NCBI GenBank assembly: GCA_002205125.1
Contig: NIOE01000002.1
Span: 1 to 64,000 of the forward strand
DNA: 64,000 nt
Source of the DNA: Roseateles noduli
GTDB taxonomy: Bacteria > Pseudomonadota > Gammaproteobacteria > Burkholderiales > Burkholderiaceae_C
Direction: 5' to 3'
The notes under the pieces were generated by a model. It ran no database searches and was not told where the DNA came from. It saw only the letters and a list, made by a program, of their open reading frames with translations. Below, piece by piece: positions 1 through 8,473 of the stretch (position 1 is the stretch's first letter; each line of letters begins with the position of its first letter). A program made the position numbers and the translations under genes.

Positions 1-1475
1 ATCTCGGTGCCGCCGTGGTTCACCAGCACCGAGCCGTCGGTGTAGACATGCACCAGCGCGCCCGCCTGGTTCAGGTGGACGACGTTGAACGAGATGCCGA
101 ACTTCACCGGCGTCAGCGCGAGTCCGCGCTTGAGCACCGGATTGGCCGCGTTGAAGGCGGCGATCTCCGCGCGCCGTGCGTGATAGCCGGAGGTCTCGAC
201 CAGCTCGTCCGTCAGCGGGACTATCTGGTTGTCCTCGACGCGCTGCCCGTAGGGCGTGACGTCCTGGCCGTCGCGATAGAAGTTGCGCTGCCGCACCGTG
301 AGCGGATCCAGCCCCAGGTTGCGCGCGACGCCGTCGAGGATCATCTCGATCGCCAGCGCGCCCTGCGGCCCGCCGAAGCCACGGAAGGCCGTGTTGCTCT
401 GCGTGTTCGTCTTCGCGGCGTAGCCGTGCATGGACACGTTCGGCAACCAGTAGGCGTTGTCGAAGTGGCACAGCGCGCGCGCCATCACCGGTCCCGACAG
501 GTCGGCGCTGTGGCCGCAGTTGGAGATCAGGTCGATCTCGGCGCCGAGGATATGGCCGTCGTCGTCGAAGCCGACCGACCAGCGGTAGTCGAAGCCATGA
601 CGGCGGCCCGTGACGAGGAAATCGTCGTCGCGGTCGACGCGCAGCTTCACCGGCCGGCGCAGCTTGTGCGCCGCGATCGCCGCCACGCAGGCGAAGAGCG
701 CCGACTGCGATTCCTTGCCGCCGAAGCCGCCGCCCATGCGCCGGCACTGCACCGTGACCTGGTGCGACTGCCAGCCCATCGCGTGCGAGACCAGTTGCTG
801 CATCTCCGACGGATGCTGCGTCGAGCAGTGGATCAGCAGCGCCTGGTTCTCCTGCGGCAGCGCGTAGCTGATCTGGCCTTCGAGGTAGAACTGCTCCTGC
901 CCGCCGACGGCCCATTCGCCGTCGAGGCGGTGCGGGGCCGCGGCCAGCGCGGACTGCGCGTCGCCGCGCGCCAGGTGCATCGGCGGAATGACGTACTGCC
1001 CGATCGCATGGGCTTCGCGCGCGGTCAGCACCGCCGGCAGCGGCGTGCCGACGATGACCTGCTTCGCCATCGCGGCGGCGCGGCGCGCGAGCTCGCGGTC
1101 GGTCGCGATCACCGCGTAGACCGGTTGGCCGACGTAGCGCAGTTCGCCGTCGGCGAGGATGGGATCGTCGTGGAGCAGCGGGCCGCAGTTGTTCTCGGCG
1201 GGGATGTCGGCGGCGGTCAGCACCGCGACGACGCCCGGCTGACGGCGCAGCAGATCGACGTCGATCGAGACGAGCGTCCCGTGCGCGATCGGCGAGAGAC
1301 CGAGCGCCGCATGCAAGGTGCCGTGCGCTTCGGCGATGTCGTCGATGTAGGTGGCCTCGCCGCTGACGTGCAGGTGCGCGGCCTCGTGGGCGCGGCTGAC
1401 GCCGACCTGCGGTTGCAGCGCGGTGGGCGGTGCGTCGGTGGCGAAGCCGACTGGCAGTTCCGAAGGCTTGTTCAT
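1..1475 (-). CDS. xdhB: Xanthine dehydrogenase, molybdopterin-binding subunit (3' end outside window)
   Basis: Large molybdenum-cofactor subunit of bacterial xanthine dehydrogenase, which oxidises hypoxanthine and xanthine to uric acid in the cytoplasm. The reading frame begins MNKPSELPVGF at 1475 and runs off the left window edge, so about 490 N-terminal residues are present out of the usual 760-800. The N-terminus has the family pattern of an Ala-His rich stretch followed by GEATYIDD. The ATG overlaps the TGA of xdhA (ATGA), so the two subunits are translationally coupled. xdhC, the usual next gene, would lie beyond the edge. The name rests on sequence character plus the xdhA/guaD context. 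Confidence 0.93.
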   Translation of the reverse strand, partial: MNKPSELPVGFATDAPPTALQPQVGVSRAHEAAHLHVSGEATYIDDIAEAHGTLHAALGLSPIAHGTLVSIDVDLLRRQPGVVAVLTAADIPAENNCGPLLHDDPILADGELRYVGQPVYAVIATDRELARRAAAMAKQVIVGTPLPAVLTAREAHAIGQYVIPPMHLARGDAQSALAAAPHRLDGEWAVGGQEQFYLEGQISYALPQENQALLIHCSTQHPSEMQQLVSHAMGWQSHQVTVQCRRMGGGFGGKESQSALFACVAAIAAHKLRRPVKLRVDRDDDFLVTGRRHGFDYRWSVGFDDDGHILGAEIDLISNCGHSADLSGPVMARALCHFDNAYWLPNVSMHGYAAKTNTQSNTAFRGFGGPQGALAIEMILDGVARNLGLDPLTVRQRNFYRDGQDVTPYGQRVEDNQIVPLTDELVETSGYHARRAEIAAFNAANPVLKRGLALTPVKFGISFNVVHLNQAGALVHVYTDGSVLVNHGGTE

Positions 1476-3031
1476 GCGACGCTCCGCTGCAGGTTCACGG
1501 CCTGCCAGACGCTGGTCGACTCGGCGGCGACGGGTGCATTGGCGCGCGTCTCCAGCCAGAAGCGGCGGATCAGGTTCGCGGCGGTGCGTTCACGGTAGCT
1601 CGCGCTGGCGCGCAGGTCGGTCATCGGCTTGAAGTCCTCGCGCAGCGCGGTGGCTGCGGCGATCGATGCCGCCTCGTCCCACGCGCGGCCTGTCACCGCG
1701 GCTTCGGCCTTCGCCGCGCGCTTGACGATCGCGGCCATGCCGCCGAACGCGAAGCGGGCATCGCGCACGACACCATCCTCCAGTCGCAGGCTGAGCACCG
1801 CGCAGACGGCGGAGATGTCGCTGTCGTAGCGCTTGGCGAGCTTGTAGCCGCGCAGCCGCGTGCCGGGCGGCGGGGTGGGGACCTCGAGCGCTTCGACGAA
1901 CTCGCCGGGCTCGAGCGCGTTCTTCATGTAGTCCAGGTAGAAGGCCTCGAGCGGCAGCGTGCGCTGCGACGCGCCGCGGCGCAGCACGATGCGCGCGCCC
2001 AGCGCGATCAGCGCCGGGGCACCGTCACCGATCGGCGAGCCATTGGCGATGTTGCCGCCCAGCGTGCCGGCGTGGCGCACCGGCGGCGACGCGAAACGCA
2101 GCCAGAGCTCGCGCAGGGCGGGCATGCGCGAGGTCAGCGCGGACCAGGCGTCTTCCAGCGTCACCGACGCGCCGATGCGCAGGACGCCGCCGTTGCCGCC
2201 CCCGCCGCCACCACTGCCGTCGTTGGCATCCTGCGTGGCAATGATGTCGATGCGGCGGAGCTCTTCCACGCGACCCGTGAGGATCACGTCGCCGAGCTCC
2301 CGCTGCTGCTTGTTGACCCACAGGCCCACGTCGGTCGCGCCGGCGACGAGCCGCGCCTGCGGCATCGCCTCGCGCAGCGCGGCGAACTCATCGGTCGAGC
2401 GCGGAGCGAAGACGCGCTGCGGCGTACCGGCGCGGGAGGGCGCTTCGTAGTGGAGCGACGGATCGCCAGCCAGGACGCGCAACGCCTCGACGATAGGCGC
2501 GCGATCGATGGTGCGCGCGGGTGCCTCGAACATGCGTTCGCCCGCATCCAGGATCGGCCGGTAGCCGGTGCAGCGGCACAGGTTGCCGGACAGGTCGTCG
2601 GCCAGCGCCTGACGCTCCGGCCGCGTCCCGCAGGCCTGGTGGCGCTCGTAGATCGCCTGCATCGTCATCGCGAAGCCCGGCGTGCAGAACCCGCATTGCG
2701 AGCCGTGGCAGTCGACCAGCGCCTGCTGGACGGGATTCAGATCGGCGCTGCTGCCGAGATCCTCGACCGTCAGCAGCGCCTTGCCGTCGAGCATCGGCAG
2801 GAACTGGATGCAGGCGTTGACGTTGCGCAGCTCGATCGCCTGGCCGTCCGCGTCCAGCTCGCCGACCAGCACCGTGCAGGCGCCGCAGTCGCCTTCGGCG
2901 CAGCCTTCCTTGGTGCCGGCGCAGCGGGCATGCTCGCGCAGGTACTGCAGCACCGTGGTCGTCGGCGGCAGCCCGGTGACGGACTGGAGCTGACCCTGAT
3001 GGAAGAAGCGGATCGGACGGGGATCGGTCAT
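1472..3031 (-). CDS. xdhA: Xanthine dehydrogenase, iron-sulfur/FAD small subunit
   Basis: 519-residue subunit that passes electrons from the molybdenum centre through two [2Fe-2S] clusters to FAD. The plant-type ferredoxin motif GCAEGDCGACTVLVGEL is near residues 41-57, and the second cluster domain shows CGFCTPGF and LCRCTGYRPI. The C-terminal half is a CO-dehydrogenase-type FAD domain (GGNIANGSPIGD). I chose the start MTDPRPIRFF because it puts the ferredoxin domain at the usual distance; an upstream in-frame Met at 3103 would add a Pro/Ala/Arg-rich extension. A Gly-rich run (GSGGGGGGNGG) lies inside the FAD domain and looks like a lineage-specific loop. It heads the xdhAB operon, divergent from the LysR gene. 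Confidence 0.95.
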   Translation of the reverse strand: MTDPRPIRFFHQGQLQSVTGLPPTTTVLQYLREHARCAGTKEGCAEGDCGACTVLVGELDADGQAIELRNVNACIQFLPMLDGKALLTVEDLGSSADLNPVQQALVDCHGSQCGFCTPGFAMTMQAIYERHQACGTRPERQALADDLSGNLCRCTGYRPILDAGERMFEAPARTIDRAPIVEALRVLAGDPSLHYEAPSRAGTPQRVFAPRSTDEFAALREAMPQARLVAGATDVGLWVNKQQRELGDVILTGRVEELRRIDIIATQDANDGSGGGGGGNGGVLRIGASVTLEDAWSALTSRMPALRELWLRFASPPVRHAGTLGGNIANGSPIGDGAPALIALGARIVLRRGASQRTLPLEAFYLDYMKNALEPGEFVEALEVPTPPPGTRLRGYKLAKRYDSDISAVCAVLSLRLEDGVVRDARFAFGGMAAIVKRAAKAEAAVTGRAWDEAASIAAATALREDFKPMTDLRASASYRERTAANLIRRFWLETRANAPVAAESTSVWQAVNLQRSVA

Positions 3032-3165
3032 GGACGGGGAACGAGGCGGGCGGAGGCGGGCGGGGCCGGAACGGGCGCTGGCGGGCAAGCAAGAAGCGGG
3101 CACGGCTGGCAGCGGGCGGAGCGGGATGCACTTATCCGGAACGGTACTCCTCTGACAACCGGATG

Positions 3166-3184
3166 GTTATACGATAGCCGTTAT
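3166..3184. promoter_or_regulatory. Candidate LysR operator between xdhA and lysR
   Basis: The 174-bp space between the divergent xdhA and LysR starts holds two GTTAT boxes 14 bp apart (3166-3170 and 3180-3184), with an imperfect TATACGATA dyad between them. Position and AT-rich character within very GC-rich DNA suit a LysR operator. No footprint or comparative support is available, so this is inference. Confidence 0.35.
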
Positions 3185-3205
3185 GACCTCCATACGTCGC
3201 TGAGC

Positions 3206-4153
3206 ATGTCGGAAGCGCTGAACTTCGACAAGATCGACCTCCTTCTGGTGCGGGTCCTGCATACCTTGATTTCCGAGCGCAGTGTGTCCAGGGCCGCCAT
3301 GCGGCTCGGCAGCACGCAGCCCGCCTTGAGCGCGCAGCTGCGGCGTCTGCGCACCCTGACGGGCGATCCGCTGCTGGTGCGCAGCGGCGCGGGCATGACG
3401 CCGACCGCGACGGCGCTGGAACTCCTCGCCCCCGCCGAGCGCCTCCTGCGCGAGGCCGACGAACTCTTCGGCGCGCGCCTGCGCAAGTCGGGCTTCGATC
3501 CCGCGACGGCCGAGCTGCGTTTCCGCGTCGCCGCCAGCGACTACCTCGATCCGCTGTTCCTGCCGCTGCTGGTGGCGCATCTGCAGCGGCTGGCGCCGGG
3601 CGTGCAGCTCGACCTGCAGCCGCTGAACGCCGATTTCGACTACCGCGCCTCGCTCGCGCGCGGCGAGGTGGACCTGGTGATCGGCAACTGGCTGGAGCCG
3701 CCCGGCGAGCTCCACATGGGCCGGCTGCTGGTCGACGAGGTCGTCTGCCTGGTGAGCAAGGACCACCCCGCCGCCCGCATGGCGCCGCGCACCTGGACGC
3801 AGGAGCGCTACCTCGACTGCCAGCATCTGGCGCCGATGCCGCTGAGCCGTGGCCAGCCGGGCGTGATCGAGCAGCATCTGGCCTCGCTCGGGCTGGAGCG
3901 CCGCATCGCGGTGCGCTGCGCCCATTTCGGCCAGCTGCCGCAGATGGTGGCGCGCAGCTTGCTGGTGCTGACCACCGGCCGGCTGTTCTGCAACCGCTAC
4001 CTGGACCAACTGCCGGTGACGGTGCTGCGCTGCCCGGTGCAGTTCCCGCCGATGACGTATTACCAGCTGTGGCACGACGTCAGCCACAACAGCGCGCCGC
4101 TGCGCTGGCTGCGCGAGCAGGTGCGCGAAGTCGCGCGCGAGCTCGTGAAGTGA
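3206..4153 (+). CDS. LysR-family transcriptional regulator
   Basis: 315-residue LysR regulator: winged helix-turn-helix at about residues 10-65 (SVSRAAMRLGSTQPALSAQL), then a LysR substrate-binding domain (RFRVAASDYLDPLFLPLLV onward). The start MSEALNFDKIDLLLV gives the standard spacing to the helix-turn-helix. It is divergent from xdhAB and directly upstream of guaD in the same direction, so it very probably controls purine oxidation in response to a purine or a related metabolite. The effector cannot be read from sequence. Confidence 0.9.
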   Translation: MSEALNFDKIDLLLVRVLHTLISERSVSRAAMRLGSTQPALSAQLRRLRTLTGDPLLVRSGAGMTPTATALELLAPAERLLREADELFGARLRKSGFDPATAELRFRVAASDYLDPLFLPLLVAHLQRLAPGVQLDLQPLNADFDYRASLARGEVDLVIGNWLEPPGELHMGRLLVDEVVCLVSKDHPAARMAPRTWTQERYLDCQHLAPMPLSRGQPGVIEQHLASLGLERRIAVRCAHFGQLPQMVARSLLVLTTGRLFCNRYLDQLPVTVLRCPVQFPPMTYYQLWHDVSHNSAPLRWLREQVREVARELVK

Positions 4154-4164
4154 CGCCTGTTTTC

Positions 4165-4219
4165 GAGTCCTCGCCTCCGAGTCCTCTCCTCCGAATCCTT
4201 TCTCTGAATCCCTTCCGCT
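4165..4219 (+). repeat. Four degenerate copies of a 14-bp tandem repeat
   Basis: Just upstream of guaD, units starting GAGTCC or GAATCC recur at 4165, 4179, 4193 and 4206, each followed by a pyrimidine-rich tail; the third unit is 13 bp. The tract ends six bases before the guaD ATG and replaces any obvious Shine-Dalgarno sequence, so it forms the whole lysR-guaD spacer. Confidence 0.6.
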
Positions 4220-4225
4220 GAACGC

Positions 4226-5539
4226 ATGACGACCGATCGATCCGCCGCTCCCGCACGCCTGGCCCTGAAGGGCGACCTGCTGGACTTCACCGCCGCGCCG
4301 CACTGGGCGCAGGTGGACGACCCCGCCGTGCGTTTCCGCCCCGATCACTGGCTGCTGATCGAGGACGGTCGCATCGTCGGCGCGCAGGTCGAGGATCCGG
4401 GCGAAGGCTGGGTGCGTCATGACCACAGCGGGCGGCTGATCCTCCCTGGTTTCGTCGACACGCACGTGCACAGCCCGCAGCTGGACGTGATCGCGTCCTA
4501 CGGCACCGAGCTGCTGGACTGGCTCAACACCTACACCTTCCCGGCTGAGCAGCGCTACCAGGATCCCGAGATCGCGCGCATCGGCGCGGGCCGTTTCCTC
4601 GACGCGCTGCTGGCGCACGGCACGACCTCGGCGGTGGTTTATCCGACGGTGCACAAGGTCTCGGCGGATGCGCTGTTCGACGCGGCTGCCGAGCGCGGCA
4701 TGCGCCTGATCACCGGCAAGGTGCTGATGGACCGCAACGCGCCGGAGGCGCTGCGGGACGACGTCGTGCAGGCCGAGCGCGATTGCCTCGACCTCATCGC
4801 GAAGCACCACAACCGCGAGCGCCTGTCCTATGCCGTCACGGTGCGCTTCGCGCCGACGAGCACGCCGGAGCAGCTCGCGATGGCCGGCGCGCTGTGCCGC
4901 GCCGATGCCAGCCTCTACATGCAGACCCACGTCGCGGAGAACCGCGGCGAGGTCGAGTGGGTCGCCAAGCTCTTCCCCGAAGCGCGCAGCTACCTCGACG
5001 TCTACGACCGCGTCGGCCTGCTGCATCCGCGCGCGGTGCTCGCGCACGGCATCTGGCTGGACGACGAGGACCGGCGCGTGGTCGCGCGCACCGGCGCCCA
5101 CATCGCGCATTGCCCGTCGTCCAACCTGTTCCTGGGCAGCGGGCTGTTCGACTGGCCCGGCGCGCTGGCCGCGGGCGTGCGCGTGAGCGCGGCCAGCGAC
5201 GTGGGCGGCGGGACTTCGCTGTCGGCGCAGCGCACGCTGGCGGACGGCTACAAGGTGCAGGCGCTCAACGGCCAGCGGCTGACCGCCTGGGCGGGGCTGC
5301 ATGCGGCCACGCTAGGTGCGGCCGAGGCGCTGGGACTGTCGGACGAACTGGGCCACTTCGGCGCGAAGACCCTCGCCGACGTCTGCGTCTGGGACTGGGC
5401 CGCCGGCCCGGTCGCCGAGGCCCGCATGGCCCTGGCCCGCGATCCGCATGAGCGCGCCTTCGCCTGGATGACGCTGTCGGACGATCGCAACCTGGTGGCG
5501 AGCTACGTCGCCGGCGTACCGCAGTACCGAAGGCCCTGA
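4226..5539 (+). CDS. guaD: Guanine deaminase
   Basis: 437-residue amidohydrolase-superfamily enzyme that deaminates guanine to xanthine, supplying the substrate of the adjacent XdhAB. The metal-binding motif PGFVDTHVH is at residues 74-82 (His80, His82). Later signatures are QTHVAEN, LAHGIWL, HCPSSNLFLGSG and SAASDVGGGTSLS, all typical of bacterial and eukaryotic guanine deaminases. Length matches the family (about 430-450). It follows the LysR gene in the same orientation after a 72-bp spacer made of short tandem repeats. Confidence 0.95.
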   Translation: MTTDRSAAPARLALKGDLLDFTAAPHWAQVDDPAVRFRPDHWLLIEDGRIVGAQVEDPGEGWVRHDHSGRLILPGFVDTHVHSPQLDVIASYGTELLDWLNTYTFPAEQRYQDPEIARIGAGRFLDALLAHGTTSAVVYPTVHKVSADALFDAAAERGMRLITGKVLMDRNAPEALRDDVVQAERDCLDLIAKHHNRERLSYAVTVRFAPTSTPEQLAMAGALCRADASLYMQTHVAENRGEVEWVAKLFPEARSYLDVYDRVGLLHPRAVLAHGIWLDDEDRRVVARTGAHIAHCPSSNLFLGSGLFDWPGALAAGVRVSAASDVGGGTSLSAQRTLADGYKVQALNGQRLTAWAGLHAATLGAAEALGLSDELGHFGAKTLADVCVWDWAAGPVAEARMALARDPHERAFAWMTLSDDRNLVASYVAGVPQYRRP

Positions 5540-5713
5540 TGCCGCCCTGATGGCGGCCCTGAGACGCTCCACCCACCGTTCGTCGCGCCGGAACGCGGCC
5601 TGTCGGGGCAGGGCGCAGCGCGTGGAACCCGGGATAGTCAAATCCTGACCCTGATGCCTACAGTCGGAGGATCCCGGGACGTCCCCGGGACCGATCAGGA
5701 GAGGAGATCCCCG

Positions 5714-7714
5714 ATGACGAAGTTGTCCCCGATGGGTGCGCCGCGCGTGGCACCGACGGCCCGGTATGCGGCCCTGTGCGTGGCCCTGGCCGCCGCGACC
5801 GCGATGCCGGCGCAGGCCGCGACCGAGAAGGTCGCCAAGACCCCGGCGACGGCCGCCACCGCCAAGGCGCAGGCCAAGGCCGCGCAGCCGCGTCCCGCCA
5901 AGCCCTACACGATCGAGCAGTTCATGGCGACGACGACGGTGATGGGCGCCTCGTTCTCGCATGACGAGCGCCGCATCCTGTTCAGCAGCAACGCGACCGG
6001 GATCTTCAACGTCTACAGCCAGTCCGTCGACGGCGGCGAGCCGGTGGCGCTGACGACGTCGACGACGGACAGCCACCTGTCCGTCAGCTACTTCCGCAAC
6101 GACGACCGCGTGCTGTTCACGCGCGACCAGGGCGGCAACGAGAACAACCACCTCATCGTGCGCGAGCTCGACGGCAGCGAACGCGACCTGACACCCGGCG
6201 ACAAGGTCAAGGCCGGCTTCACCGGCTGGAGCCGCGACGGCGACGCCTTCTTCGTCACGACCAACGAGCGCGACGCGCGCTACATCGACGTCTACCGCTA
6301 CGACGCCAAGACCTATGCGCGCACGCTGGTCTACCAGAACAACGACGGCAACGCGGTGTTCGGCGTCAGCGGCGACGGCCGCTGGGTGGCGCTGGGCAAG
6401 ACGAACACGACAGCCGACTCCGACGTGTACCTCTACGACACGCAGAGCAAGGAAACGAAACATCTGACGCCGCACCAGGGCGTGGCGTCGTTCAGCGTGA
6501 CCAGCTTCGATCCGGAGTCGAAGACGCTGCTGATGCTGTCCAACGAGGGCACGGAATTCCAGCGCCTGGTCGCCTACGACCTGGATTCCGGCCAGACGCG
6601 CGACCTGGAGAAGTCGGACTGGGACATCGTCTACAGCAGCTACTCGCGCGACGGCCGCTACCGTGTGACCGGCATCAACGCCGACGCCAGCCTGGAGCTG
6701 CGCATCGTGCAGACCGCTGACGGCAAGGCGGTGACGTTGCCGAAGCTGCCGGGCGGGGAACTGCGCGGCGTCGCGTTCTCGCGCACCAGCCAGCGCATGG
6801 CCTTCTACCTGAACGGCGACCGCTCGCCGAGCAACCTGTACGTCTACGACTTCGGGACGAAGCAGGTGAAGCAGCTGACCCGCTCGCTGTCCAAGGACAT
6901 CGATCCGGAGGAGCTGGTGGAGGCGCGCATCGTGCGCTTCCGCTCGTTCGACGGGATGGTGATCCCGTCGGTCTACTACCTGCCGAAGGAAGCTTCGCCG
7001 ACCAGCAAGGTGCCGGCGGTGGTGATGGTCCACGGCGGCCCGGGCGGGCAGACGACGCGGGGCTATTCCGCGATGGTCCAGTACCTCGTCAACCACGGTT
7101 ATGCGGTGCTGGGCATCAACAACCGCGGCAGCTCCGGCTACGGCAAGACCTTCTTCACCGCCGACGACGGCAAGCACGGCCGCGAACCGTTGTGGGATTG
7201 CGTCGAGGCCAAGACCTGGCTGGCCGCGTCGGGCGTCGTCGACCCCGAGCGCATCGGCATCATGGGCGGCAGCTACGGCGGCTACATGACGCTGGCGGCG
7301 ATGGCCTTCCGGCCGGAAGCCTTCAAGGTCGGCATCGACATCTTCGGCGTGTCCAACTGGCTGCGCACGCTGGAATCGATCCCGCCGTACTGGGAGAGCT
7401 TCCGCAAGGCGCTGTACCTGGAGATCGGCGATCCGGTGAAGGACAAGGACTTCCTGATCGCGACCTCGCCGCTGTTCCACGCCAAGGAGATCCGCAAGCC
7501 GCTGCTGGTGATCCAGGGCAAGAACGACCCGCGCGTGATCAAGCCGGAGAGCGACGAGATCGTCGAGGCGGTCAAGAAGAACGGCGTGCCGGTCGAGTAC
7601 GTCGTGTTCGACGACGAAGGCCACGGGTTCACGAAAAAGAAGAACCAGATCGAGGCCAATCAGAAAATGCTCCAATTCCTGGACCAGTATCTGAAGCCCG
7701 GCCTGAAGAACTAA
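5714..7714 (+). CDS. Secreted S9-family prolyl oligopeptidase / acylaminoacyl peptidase
   Basis: 666-residue serine peptidase. An N-terminal signal peptide ends near AMPAQA, a WD40/TolB-like beta-propeller covers about residues 65-400, and an alpha/beta hydrolase domain follows. The catalytic triad is visible: Ser520 in GGSYGGYM, Asp605 in KNDPRV and His637 in DEGHGF. The start at 5714 is preferred over the in-frame Met at 5654 because AGGAGAGGAG precedes it and the signal peptide then begins correctly. Such enzymes degrade short peptides in the periplasm. It appears monocistronic, followed by hairpins. Confidence 0.92.
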   Translation: MTKLSPMGAPRVAPTARYAALCVALAAATAMPAQAATEKVAKTPATAATAKAQAKAAQPRPAKPYTIEQFMATTTVMGASFSHDERRILFSSNATGIFNVYSQSVDGGEPVALTTSTTDSHLSVSYFRNDDRVLFTRDQGGNENNHLIVRELDGSERDLTPGDKVKAGFTGWSRDGDAFFVTTNERDARYIDVYRYDAKTYARTLVYQNNDGNAVFGVSGDGRWVALGKTNTTADSDVYLYDTQSKETKHLTPHQGVASFSVTSFDPESKTLLMLSNEGTEFQRLVAYDLDSGQTRDLEKSDWDIVYSSYSRDGRYRVTGINADASLELRIVQTADGKAVTLPKLPGGELRGVAFSRTSQRMAFYLNGDRSPSNLYVYDFGTKQVKQLTRSLSKDIDPEELVEARIVRFRSFDGMVIPSVYYLPKEASPTSKVPAVVMVHGGPGGQTTRGYSAMVQYLVNHGYAVLGINNRGSSGYGKTFFTADDGKHGREPLWDCVEAKTWLAASGVVDPERIGIMGGSYGGYMTLAAMAFRPEAFKVGIDIFGVSNWLRTLESIPPYWESFRKALYLEIGDPVKDKDFLIATSPLFHAKEIRKPLLVIQGKNDPRVIKPESDEIVEAVKKNGVPVEYVVFDDEGHGFTKKKNQIEANQKMLQFLDQYLKPGLKN

Positions 7715-7738
7715 AACCGTGTGAAGTTGCACGGTTTA
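7714..7738 (+). terminator. Hairpin immediately after the S9 peptidase stop codon
   Basis: A perfect 8-bp stem (AAACCGTG / CACGGTTT) with an 8-nt loop begins at the stop codon. There is no long U-tract, so it may be an attenuating or mRNA-protecting hairpin rather than a full terminator. Confidence 0.5.
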
Positions 7739-7795
7739 CAGCCTGTTGCCGTGCGCCGGAGCGAGTCCGGCACGATGCCCCCACATACCAAGAGA

Positions 7796-7820
7796 GCCCG
7801 GCCCTGCGCCGGGCCTTTTC
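7796..7820 (+). terminator. Rho-independent terminator after the S9 peptidase
   Basis: Stem GCCCGGC / GCCGGGC with a 5-nt loop, followed by CTTTTC. Classical intrinsic terminator layout, upstream of the cold-shock-domain gene. Confidence 0.75.
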
Positions 7821-7915
7821 GTCAGGATTGAGAGAGAAGCGCCCGGTCCAGGACGCCGCCGCAGGCCACGAGCCGGCGGGGCGCGTCGGGTTTCTACACG
7901 ATGGGGGATCAGATC

Positions 7916-8350
7916 ATGCGATTCGATGGCACGTTGGAGAGTTGGTACGCCGAGCGCGGCCACGGGATGATGAAGCCGGAGCAGGGCGGGGACGCCCTCT
8001 TCGTGCATGTGTCGGCCTTCCCGATGGACGGCCAGACGCCTCGCGAAGGCGAACGCCTGAGCTTCGAGGTTGTGTCCAGAAGTGACGGCAGCAAACAGGC
8101 GGTCCGCGTGCATCGTCTGCAGGAATACAAGCTGCCGTCGCAGCTGCGTCCCGCCCGCATGGGCTCGCGCCCGCCGCGTCCGATCGCCCGCCGTCGCACG
8201 TCGCCGCTGACGTGGACCGTGCTCGCGCTGCTGGTGCTGGGCGTCGGCGCCACCGTGTGGTCGCCCGCCAGCCATGCCATCAGCGGCAAGGTCCAGAATC
8301 AGGCGCAGACCCAGACGCAAGAACCGGCCCCCGCCAAGGCGCGCCGCTGA
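7916..8350 (+). CDS. Cold-shock-domain protein with C-terminal membrane segment
   Basis: About 144 residues. Residues 1-65 form a cold-shock (OB-fold) domain: MRFDGTLESW, then HGMM where canonical CSPs have GFGFI, and LFVHVSAF as the second RNA-binding motif. A basic linker (RPARMGSRPPRPIARRR) leads to one predicted membrane helix (LTWTVLALLVLGVGATVW) and a Gln/Ala/Pro-rich tail. The start at 7916 is chosen because GGGGGAT lies just upstream and the protein then begins like other CSPs; an in-frame Met at 7901 is possible. The membrane-anchored layout resembles CSD-DUF1294 proteins, but only one helix is seen. Confidence 0.8.
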   Translation: MRFDGTLESWYAERGHGMMKPEQGGDALFVHVSAFPMDGQTPREGERLSFEVVSRSDGSKQAVRVHRLQEYKLPSQLRPARMGSRPPRPIARRRTSPLTWTVLALLVLGVGATVWSPASHAISGKVQNQAQTQTQEPAPAKARR

Positions 8351-8423
8351 CCCGTTGACTCCTCGGGGCTGGCACCTGCAGCCCTGTCGCCCTCGCGGAG
8401 GCCTCTTGCTCCGCTTGCTTTCA

Positions 8424-8451
8424 GGCTGCCCCTTACCGGGCAGCCTTTTTT
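8424..8451. terminator. Strong intrinsic terminator between convergent genes
   Basis: Stem GGCTGCCC / GGGCAGCC with a 6-nt loop, followed by six T on the plus strand. It ends the cold-shock gene and may also limit read-through from the convergent receptor gene. Confidence 0.85.
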
Positions 8452-8473
8452 GCGTCTGCCGCCGGGGCCGGGG

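Noticed and set aside
1430..3205. Long plus-strand open frame continuous with the LysR gene
   Set aside because: The first ~590 codons are the antisense of xdhA; the LysR domain begins only at 3206.
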